Assembly (NCBI RefSeq): GCF_000003605.2
Contig: NW_003134843.1
Span: forward strand, 7,768 to 37,007
Direction: 5' to 3'
Origin: Saccoglossus kowalevskii
Lineage: Eukaryota > Hemichordata > Enteropneusta > Harrimaniidae
DNA: 29,240 nt
The translations under genes were made by a program, and so were the position numbers. Within the stretch, counting starts at the first letter, position 1. Each line of letters begins with the position of its first letter. Below are positions 21,391-29,240 of the stretch, piece after piece. The notes under the pieces were generated by a model that saw only the letters and a list, made by a program, of their open reading frames with translations, was not told where the DNA came from and made no database searches.

Positions 21391-22015
21391 CCGGCCAATC
21401 GCTGGTAGTTATAGTGCGTTTGCGTTTATACCTGTCGTGGTCTTTTGACCAATGGCTTGCCGTCTCAGTGTACCTGTTTACGTTTCCTGATGCGCTCTTC
21501 TGACCAATCAAGTGACGTCATTACGTACCTTGCGTGTACATTTCCTAATCGATTATTCTGAACAATTATTTGTTGTCATATTGTACATTTCCCATCGCGC
21601 TTTTCTGGTCAATCACGTGTGGTCACCTTGTACCTGGGCACTACGTTCCGTGGCGCGCTTTTCTGGTCAATCACGTGTGGTCACCATGTACCTGGGCACT
21701 GCGTTCCGTGGCGCGCTTTTCTGGTCAATCACGTGTGGTCACCATGTACCTGGGCACTACGTTCCGTGGCGCGCTTTTCTGGTCAATAGCTTGTCTTCTT
21801 TATACTCATTTGTGTTACCTGACTTGCTTCTTTGACCAGTCGCATGTCGTCTTAGTGTATCCGCGTACGTCCCCTGACGCGTATATCTGGCCAATCACAT
21901 GTCGTCTCTGTGCACATATGTACGTTTTCTAACGCGCTTCTTAAATTGGCCAATCACTTGACATCTTGAAATACCCATGAACGTATTCTGGTGGGCATCT
22001 TTGGTCAATCGCTGC
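21391..22015 (+). repeat. 12-unit minisatellite of CCAAT-box-bearing units
   Basis: Unit starts are about 21391, 21446, 21501, 21559, 21606, 21664, 21722, 21780, 21834, 21888, 21947 and 22002. The four at 21606-21780 are spaced exactly 58 bases and the others 47-59. Most units open with a form of TGGCCAATCAC or TGACCAATCA, then a GTCGTC/GTGGTCAC block, a TGTACCTG block and a CGCGCTTTTC end. Units 5-7 are nearly identical and carry CACGTG (21614, 21672, 21730); unit 3 has TGACGTCA (21513-21520). The plus-strand frames of 107 and 120 codons are translations of the repeat, not genes. Confidence 0.9.
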
Positions 22016-22019
22016 GAGG

Positions 22020-22880
22020 TGAGTCACAGGGCCGGGCAGTTCTCAAGCATGTAACGCACAGAAATCACATCTAGTGCGGTGAATACATATCGTAAAAAAG
22101 AAAACATACCCAGAAGATCGTCGAAGCCCGAAACGCGCTTATACGTAGAAACAAAACCACCGAGCTTGTTTTGAAATGTGTATTCAGTTACGATTCCACA
22201 CAGTAGTGTTCATTTTTTTTCTACGATCTGTTCAGATAAAATATAGAGTGTCAGTAAAAAAAGTATGTCTCCCGCATGAAACAAAATAACCTCCCAAAGT
22301 GTTGTTTGCTAGAACAGTAAGACATGATGGCGTAGATATGCGGATACTTTGATGTGTCGGTTAGCTGACAGCTTTAAATTCGGATTCCGGTTTTATGAGT
22401 TTCTATAAGTAGACGTTTTGACAGACGTGAAACTTTATGACAAGTCGGCTGTTTTTGAGCCTTTGCCTCTTAATTCTTTAAGTGTGTCGTTTGGTGTATT
22501 ACGGTCGACACGTGTTGGAGTACTAAAGCGACAAATAAAGCAATATGGCGGCCCATAAAGCACCACGACGTCTCATTGGTCCATTTATTGTGGACTTTTT
22601 GTTGTTTTATTGAAGCACAAAGTTGAAGAATTTACGACCCCAGTACAAACAATTTTATTTGTAACTACTTGGTCTTTTTTAATTTATTATTCCGTGGTAT
22701 TGCCACTCAATGTCTGTGTCCTTCGTTTTTAGTACAACGTCAGCCACGGATAAACGGAGCCGCCATTGATGTCACTTGTTTTTTTAAATACGCCAATAGC
22801 TCATAACAGTTTAACGTTATAACCAAACAATTAATATAAATTTGGTGTGTGTTTTATGTGATTAGTCGTGACAAAGTGTC
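22020..22880. other. no supported gene; two small ATGGCGGC starts facing each other
   Basis: A 22-codon plus-strand frame starts at 22545 (MAAHKAPRRLIG), and a minus-strand ATGGCGGCT lies near 22765. Both resemble YY1-type ATGGCGGC sites. Neither has a convincing donor. Confidence 0.3.
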
Positions 22881-23340
22881 GTGCCAAGGTCGAGCGAAGT
22901 CGCACAAAACGGAAGCATTTAAGAAAAATAGTGGGGAATTTCCTTCTCTGAAGATCAGGTTCAGTCGTCAAGTCCTTTATCAAAGTCAGCGTTTTAATTT
23001 CATTCCTGTTTCCTCGAGTAATTGAGACGGTTTCGTACTTCATCCAAGGGCAGGGCTCTTTAGAAACAGAATTGATCGCAAATTTAATTACACCCCGGCA
23101 AAACTTACACTGACAGGCAAAGCTTAAAGATAAGGACTAATTTCCCATAGTGGTTCGGGTTTTTATGACTGTAATGGCGGATAAGCGTTCCTTGATCCGC
23201 AGATTCTAAAATATCCCGTATCATGGACCTCCGTCTTAAGTATAGCACAGACTTAATTTTCTGCCCTTGGGATTTATTAAAAATATTCGCAATGGCTTCA
23301 TCATGGAGGTGGATAAGAACGCTTACTTTTACTCATCGTA
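22880..23340. promoter_or_regulatory. candidate conserved non-coding element
   Basis: A repeat-free stretch with homeodomain-type sites (AATTTAATTACA near 23081), a Meis-like TGACAGGCAAAG (23111), a GATA-like AAAGATAAGG (23127) and a Hox/Cdx-like TTTATGACTGTAA (23161). GCGGAT and ATCCGC form a small inverted pair (23177-23200). Function and conservation are inference from motif density. Confidence 0.25.
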
Positions 23341-23854
23341 CGCATAGCACGTGTTTACACATGAAAATATACAACAAATACAAACGTTCGGTTCAGTCGT
23401 GATGTCACACTCCGAAATCAACATGCCGGAGATCATTTTACAAGTCCTTGGTGCTAGCCAAGTCTTTTTCTATAAGATAAACTGAAAAACAACAAGCATC
23501 AAATAGCAATTTAACGTAAAGTTAAATCCTAAAACACGAACTTGTCGATACATGCATACATAGACGTCACAGTGACGTAGCAAGTATAGACATGATTATG
23601 GGCATTTTTTTGGGTGATGTAATGTGTGTTTGTAATTTATTTCATTATTTGTCAAAAAATCTGAAGTGGCATGAAACGTATGTACCAACAAGAAAATCGA
23701 AAAACAGGAACTTTAGTATTGTTTTCTGTGAAAATTTCACGTTCTCAAGGTATATTTGGTGACTCGAACTGAAAAAAAATTCAGTTCAGCTTCATCAGTT
23801 ATGGCTATGCGCTACTTGTGTTGAAAAGGCCATGTTGGAAATCTTCTTATTATT

Positions 23855-23868
23855 GTTTCCATGACAAC
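23855..23868 (+). promoter_or_regulatory. RFX X-box-like motif
   Basis: GTTTCCATGACAAC resembles the RFX site with two half-sites spaced by AT. It stands about 750 bases from a better match at 24613. No gene start is seen nearby. Confidence 0.3.
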
Positions 23869-24303
23869 CAAAATACATGATATCGTATATTACTGTGATG
23901 GGTAGTAGCGGGCAATATGCTGCGGTAATACAACCGAAGAACTTACTGAACATTTACGTGGATGGAGGAAATAAACAACAAACTACCAGTATGTTATCAT
24001 TATGAATGTACGGGCTTACTATTTTTGGAATCCAGTCCGCCAATGAGAATGAAGAACAACATCGCAGCTCTCACCAGTGTACAGTGACCGCTGTGTATTA
24101 TGGGTAGCCGATATAAGATTAAAATGTAGTTCGATAAATAGATAAGGATTGATTATCGATCTTATAAAACAGTGCTGTTGTATAGGTTAATTGAGACCTG
24201 ACTGCAGTTAGCATTTGTTAAACTATGCCCGTAAAGATCCATAGTCACACAAAAATTTCCCATTTCACGCTTGTCGTCTGCTGATTATGATTGAAAAATG
24301 GTT

Positions 24304-24320
24304 AAAAAAAAAAAAAAAAA
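24304..24320 (+). repeat. poly-A run, A17
   Basis: Seventeen A after GTT. It could be the tail of an old retroposed sequence, but nothing upstream is recognised and no target duplication is evident. Confidence 0.9.
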
Positions 24321-24612
24321 CAAGAACAAAGCGTTGCTTGCTTTGACATTGAAATTAACAAAAAATACTGCAAAACTGACAATAATTTGCGTTGTTCAGA
24401 CGCGATGAGCGAAAATATTTCGGGCGAATGCTGCAATACATATAGCGTAAAGTTCCAAGATTGGATGTTCGTGTCCGGGCAACCAACATGTTAGAATGGC
24501 CTCCTTTTGTAGAGACATTGCATGATAAATGTCTTTTGCATCGTTGAGATGAGCCTAATGAACAGTCAAATTTTGTCTAGCATTATTTGTACCATGTAAG
24601 ATATAACAAACG

Positions 24613-24626
24613 GTTTCCATGGCAAC
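24613..24626 (+). promoter_or_regulatory. strong RFX X-box-like motif
   Basis: GTTTCCATGGCAAC, with the right half GGCAAC exact and AT spacing. In animals such sites are typical of promoters of ciliary genes. No exon with a start codon can be supported within the next few hundred bases, so the target is unknown or the site is fortuitous. Confidence 0.35.
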
Positions 24627-25079
24627 ATTCACACGAGAAGAGCACGGTGAAAGTAAGACAGGTAAACTTCAAAAATACCATGCGCTGTGGAAACAATCTC
24701 TCACTAATTGTAAATCTATTCCGACACATGACATGATTATCATGCAACAATAAATCATATATATTTTTTTTAAATAAATCATATATAAAACAAATTACAA
24801 ATAATATCGTTTTGTGACACCTGCGGTACTACGAAAACTACCCGCCGCAAACATGTCACGGGAATTGCGCCCTCTAACGTTCAACTGAAAACCTTGAATG
24901 CCATTGAATACCAACGGAGCGTTACCGTACGTTGACATAAAAACAATGACGTAATCTTTACTCAGAATGATCGAAGAGAGTACGCATTCGGCGATCTGTC
25001 ACTTTACGAGTTTGGGTAATAACGAAAGACTCTGATATATGGGCTGTGTCAAGGCAGCGAATATTTCATGATATCAGAA

Positions 25080-25440
25080 AAGACTGCTGCAGTGACAGCA
25101 TTAATTGAAATAACAGAATTAATCGTTGGCGCACAGACAGCCATTATGAACAAAGAATTATGTGCGCCTATAAAATGTATTGTTATATTTCATTCCGCCT
25201 AGACTGCGATAAATATTAGTTAGTAGTAAAGTTATAAAGTGACTTAATCATGCTAACGACTGGGCTTCGTTCCACCTGTTGTAACAGCTGTCTGTGCCCA
25301 CCTAGGCCACTGATTATTTGCAAAATAACGAAATACACACCGCCCGTGTGTGCATATTTATTGCCATTCCGGTCCGAGTGCAGTGATTAACCGGAGTTGT
25401 CTGGCAGACGACAATTTTCTTAGCTTCAAAAACGCGTGAT
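25080..25440. promoter_or_regulatory. candidate conserved non-coding element
   Basis: Motif-dense and repeat-free. TGACAGCATTAATTGAAATA joins a Meis-like and a homeodomain-like site (from about 25094); GAACAAAGAATTATG near 25148 is SOX-like with an adjacent ATTATG. CAGCTGTCTG (25287) and GATTATTTGCAAAATA (25310) follow. The combination resembles developmental enhancers. No reading frame is supported. Confidence 0.3.
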
Positions 25441-25449
25441 TGTGCGTAA

Positions 25450-28400
25450 CACTACCTCTTAGTTCCAAGGAAAGTCCGATGGTGCGAATGGGTACACATC
25501 GTGTACACATCGTGGCCTCTACCTATTGTACTCCCTCGGGCACGAAAAACTCGTATTTCGTAATTTTTTTCAATTTCCATTATTTCAAAATAGTATACAA
25601 AACGACATGAGATCGTCGCCAAATTTCAAAAATGCACAATTGTTTGTAAGATATTTCTTTCTTTTTTACACATGTCTGTGACCGTCTGAACCTTATGAGT
25701 ATACCTAGTAAAAAGCAGAAACATTAATAATGGTGTCAGGAAACTATATTCGGATGTTTAAACTGGCATGAGTCATGAATAACTTGAGTTTCTCACGTGC
25801 GTATAATATGATCGGAAATCGTCTGCGTCGTGACATTTCCCTCTACTTAATGACGTCACTAAACATTACGTAATTTGATTAATTATTCACAAAGAAGTTT
25901 GATTCTAAAAAAAAGAATAAGTAAACAGAAAACTAGAATAGCGACAGACGTATATATAACTGTTGTGGCGTTGGAATAAACTAGAATATTTCAGGCAATA
26001 AATTTCCTGGGATTCACAAAATGCCACAAACAGCAGGGTCGAAATCGTCTGCGTACACTGTCCAAGTTTTGAATTAAATACTGCTTCTTAGAGTCAATGC
26101 GAAACTACTGACACGATTGTACCCGATTGGCTCAATCCTAACACCTAACAGCCAGACAAATAAAACAGCAGCTTGTTTCAGTTTCAGACCTATCAAATCC
26201 TGCTTTGTATATATACTTCGACTCAACTGACTTTTAATATCAGTTTTATTACAACATTTTAGAATAGAACTGACGTAACCGGCGCGCGAAACCGATCCAA
26301 TAGTGTGGCAACGAAACCACGATGATCAGCCACTCATTTATTATAACATAATATTTGGGTTAGCCTGCACAGTCGACAGGTGGAACAACTACCGTGGTAT
26401 ATTCTTGATTAAGCTAAGTGGTATGATCAGATCCCTTATCTGGATGGTGATTACTCATAGTAATGTTGTCAAATTGAGGTTGATTTGCCATAACTCACCA
26501 TCAAACTAATACGTAGAGTCTCATCAGTTGTATTCCAACGGACAATTACCACGGCTGACAACATTCATCATACCTATCATTTATCTCTCACATTCAGCAG
26601 AATCGCTAGGATTGAGCTGCGCGCACAGTAATTGCTCCGTTCCAAATCCGATCATCAATCATGGCCGCCGTGTTCATTTGTCAAGATAGGTGGACGGTTG
26701 AAATAGTAAACGAGCTGTGATGGATCGGTGCGTTATCGGATTTTACTTATCGGGACGGCAAGATTAAACGCACTTTGAAGTGGTGTTTTTGTTGACTTGG
26801 TGTCTACATCGCCAATACTTTAGTGTACAATCGGTAGTCCAAAACGCTTTAATCTATGATATTAAGCATGTCACGAAATTGACAGGCCATCGCTCACATT
26901 TAAACGGAGAATTTATATTCAAGGGGCATAATATCGTGATTCGATATATTCGCACCTTGTGGATTCATTATATACTCCCCGTTAACAACGCAGCATCGCG
27001 CTGCTGAAAATTTACGAGCGAGTGTGAACGTTTGAAATATTGACATCAAAATGATAGGCGACGTGTGCGCTAAAATGGATGACTGTCGCAAGCTATTTCT
27101 GATCAACGCCTCGTCGCATTATGCCTATAGTAATATGACGTGTAATCAATCATCGTCATATTTTTTTCCGCTGTCACTTCGAGGGGCAACGTTCAACATG
27201 CAGGAACACGTTTCTTGCTTCACCAAAACTGCCGCCTATTCTTTCCCTTTCAAAAGCAAAGTACTGGAAAGTCAATAATATTATGGTTATAATTTGATTA
27301 GTTTGAGAACGGCGCTAAGTAACGAATCTGGGCATGATAGTATTTATTCGTCGCGTTTCGACCCATTCATCGGATTCCATTCAAAACGCACCCATTTCAA
27401 AACCCATCCATCAAACCTCATTTGTGTCTACTTTCAAACAAACCAATTCGCTTTAAACAGAAATCCGGCGCTTTTAACTCTTTCCTCCAAATAGACGCAG
27501 TAGTGCCATATTTTAAAATGTGCAATTTCCTTTTCCAAACATGAATTAAAACGTTTATAATTGTCCAGCATGCTGATTAATGTACATACCGCCCTCTCCG
27601 GGAGCGCATGAGACTGGCCCTGCTAAGGTATTGTTCAAACTGTTGATGAACGACTAATTCGCTTCACATCCACTTAGACAACCGAACGAAAATTGATTTC
27701 TCAAAATTGCAATTTGGTGTTTAAAACCTCCTTGGATACCGTCATGTTTTCTTTATCAGGTGTAATCATTAATACTATCAATAGTCAAGTGCGTGGCGTT
27801 GTCACGTTTGCTCCTGATACTGAGTTGATGCGAACCCGTTATACTGCTGAATTGGACGGATGTTTCACGTACGATTGACCTCGGCCGAGTTTTCATGTAA
27901 CGTCGGACGGTGGCGAACGGCGTACTGTTTGACGTAATCTACAAATACTGTTTTCGAAATACAGTGAATTAATTCAGCGCGTAATTCAAATAGGAAACCT
28001 ATTTGAAAAATGGGAAGTAGAAGAATTTTGTTATTTATTTATTCATTTTTTTTGCAAATATAAATACACGAATGGATATAGCCATAATTGTGCATGTTTT
28101 GCCATTCATTCCCGGCAAACCTGTTTTTCACAAAATCCTCCAACCTGTTACCTAGTTTTCGAATAGTGAATTTGGCCGTAACCTTACTCGGTTCTTTGTG
28201 TTGTTGCTTGAATTATAGATCAGTTTTTGAAAAAAAGGGGTAGCCAGACTTGTACACATGACAACAAGGGCTTAAGTGTTGACCTATAACGTTATATGCC
28301 CTGTAAGGTGTCATTTTGTGGGGAAAAAAAACTGTGTAACCATTTACTTTAAAGAGAACTTCCAGTTTGAAATCGAGGCTGGTTATCACGTGATATTTTT

Positions 28401-29240
28401 TTGACAGACATTTGGAGTCAAAGGTTCAGGAATTTCCAAAGCGTACATTTTGTCACTATTCCTTTTATTTAGAAGGGTATAATAATATATAAAGTCGGAA
28501 ATGTGTTTGTCAGGACGTCCGAACTGCCCAGAACTCATATTTTAATTGTCGAGGAGAATGGGGATGCAACATTCTCAACATTGGAAAGGACACCGGACAC
28601 AAATTTACTTATTCCAATTTTAGTTTTGTTGTCAACTGCGTCGATCGAAGCACGTCATATTATTGATTATCCGTCGTCGTCGTCGGCGTTCGCGCAAACT
28701 TTTTACATTTTCAACTTCCTTTTGAAAACCGCAAGTAGTCTGATTGCTTTCAGTGATATTATACATATAATAGATACCTCAGGTGGATCTTTCTCGGTTT
28801 TGTTCATTTCGTGACGATATCTTCAATTCTCTAATTTTGATGAATATTATTGTCATTTCTGGTAAAAAGTGAAAAAGTATTCTTGTTATCCTTAAAATGG
28901 CTAGATTGACTTATTACCAAACGCTTCAGCGTGGTATTAAGATTTTGTTTTCAGGCTTGGGTGGTGCCAAGGTGGAAAATGGTTGCACATATGGGGGGTA
29001 ATTCCTGGAATTGCAATAGAGAGGGTTCAGGCCGAAATACATATATATAGTGTTTCCATGTTTCGTCTGATATTTCTGTGGTATTCTGCTGCTGTAAATA
29101 ATGCAAGATTTGTTCCGAAATTCAGTGTGTTGTGTGCACTCCAGGGTTATTCGTTTTTTGCTCAAAACACCCCTATTTTTTAATGGCAGAGTCGAATAGT
29201 TTCACTCCCACTGGGAAATCTGCATTGTTACTTGAATGAG
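25450..29240. other. no supported gene
   Basis: Frames of 60-103 codons are scattered here, the largest at 28503-28814 on the plus strand. None has a recognisable domain or clean splice boundaries. A 19-codon frame with good context starts at 26661 (MAAVFICQDRWTVEIVNEL). A duplicated GTACACATCGT lies at 25492-25513 and a perfect hairpin at 27985-28007. Confidence 0.45.
27985..28007. repeat. 10-bp perfect hairpin
   Basis: TTCAAATAGG and CCTATTTGAA are separated by AAA. This is an isolated structure without a T-run or neighbouring gene that would give it a role. Confidence 0.85.

Noticed and set aside
21512-21932. 107- and 120-codon plus-strand frames with repeated peptides
   Set aside because: The repeated peptides simply translate the 58-bp minisatellite in two frames at once.
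21391-22015. CRISPR array
   Set aside because: Units are contiguous and diverge along their whole length, with no constant repeats separated by unique spacers, and the DNA is of animal type.
22545-22613. 22-codon frame MAAHKAPRRLIG at an ATGGCGGCC start
   Set aside because: No donor, no conserved context seen; ATGGCGGC is also a common regulatory motif.
26661-26720. 19-codon frame MAAVFICQDRWTVEIVNEL with good start context
   Set aside because: Too short to support alone; possible donors inside (AG|GTGGAC, ATA|GTAAAC) are weak and no downstream exon was found.
28503-28814. 103-codon plus-strand frame
   Set aside because: Hydrophobic, low-complexity translation including a TCG repeat; no domain, no promoter and no splice evidence.

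Overview
The window looks like AT-rich nuclear DNA from an animal. Several things point this way. There is no long open reading frame on either strand (the longest is about 134 codons, most are 60-110, and none shows a family I recognise). Several short open segments are bounded by GT/AG splice signals. Non-autonomous DNA-transposon remnants, minisatellites, microsatellites and homopolymer runs are abundant. There is no bacterial gene packing, operon or CRISPR array. The style resembles a marine invertebrate or invertebrate deuterostome, but I cannot name the species from the sequence. I saw no tRNA, rRNA, virus or toxin gene.

Left part (1-8700): the best gene evidence is a possible spliced gene on the minus strand. 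A starting exon lies at 8317-8218 (ATG in good context, clean CAG|GTAGGT donor). Candidate downstream exons lie at 2435-2378, 1376-1236 and 1079-1008, with a short terminal coding piece at 950-919 and an AATAAA signal at 778-773. I do not recognise the product, and exon membership and frame of the middle pieces are uncertain. The presumed introns hold a 111-bp tandem array (1406-2163), a hAT-like MITE (5374-5596), an imperfect inverted repeat (5710-5871), and diverged copies of repeats found elsewhere in the window.

Middle part (8700-18600): mostly non-coding. It holds a 447-bp imperfect palindrome (12497-12943), a 503-bp element flanked by TTAA with matching terminal inverted repeats (15155-15657), and three of four copies of a dispersed repeat (13509-13650, 16808-16885, 18455-18590; the fourth is at 2278-2378). 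The stretch 10900-12420 is nearly repeat-free and mixed in composition, as regulatory DNA often is.

Right part (18600-29240): no convincing gene. The most unusual structure is a 12-unit array (21391-22015) with a period of about 47-59 bp, in which most units start with a CCAAT-box-like motif; the central three carry CACGTG. The stretches 22880-23340 and 25080-25440 have a composition and motif density suggestive of conserved non-coding elements. This can only be tested by comparison with related genomes.

No complete, clearly new biological system is visible. The observations most worth following are the split gene, the CCAAT array, the palindrome, the TTAA element and the four-copy dispersed repeat.
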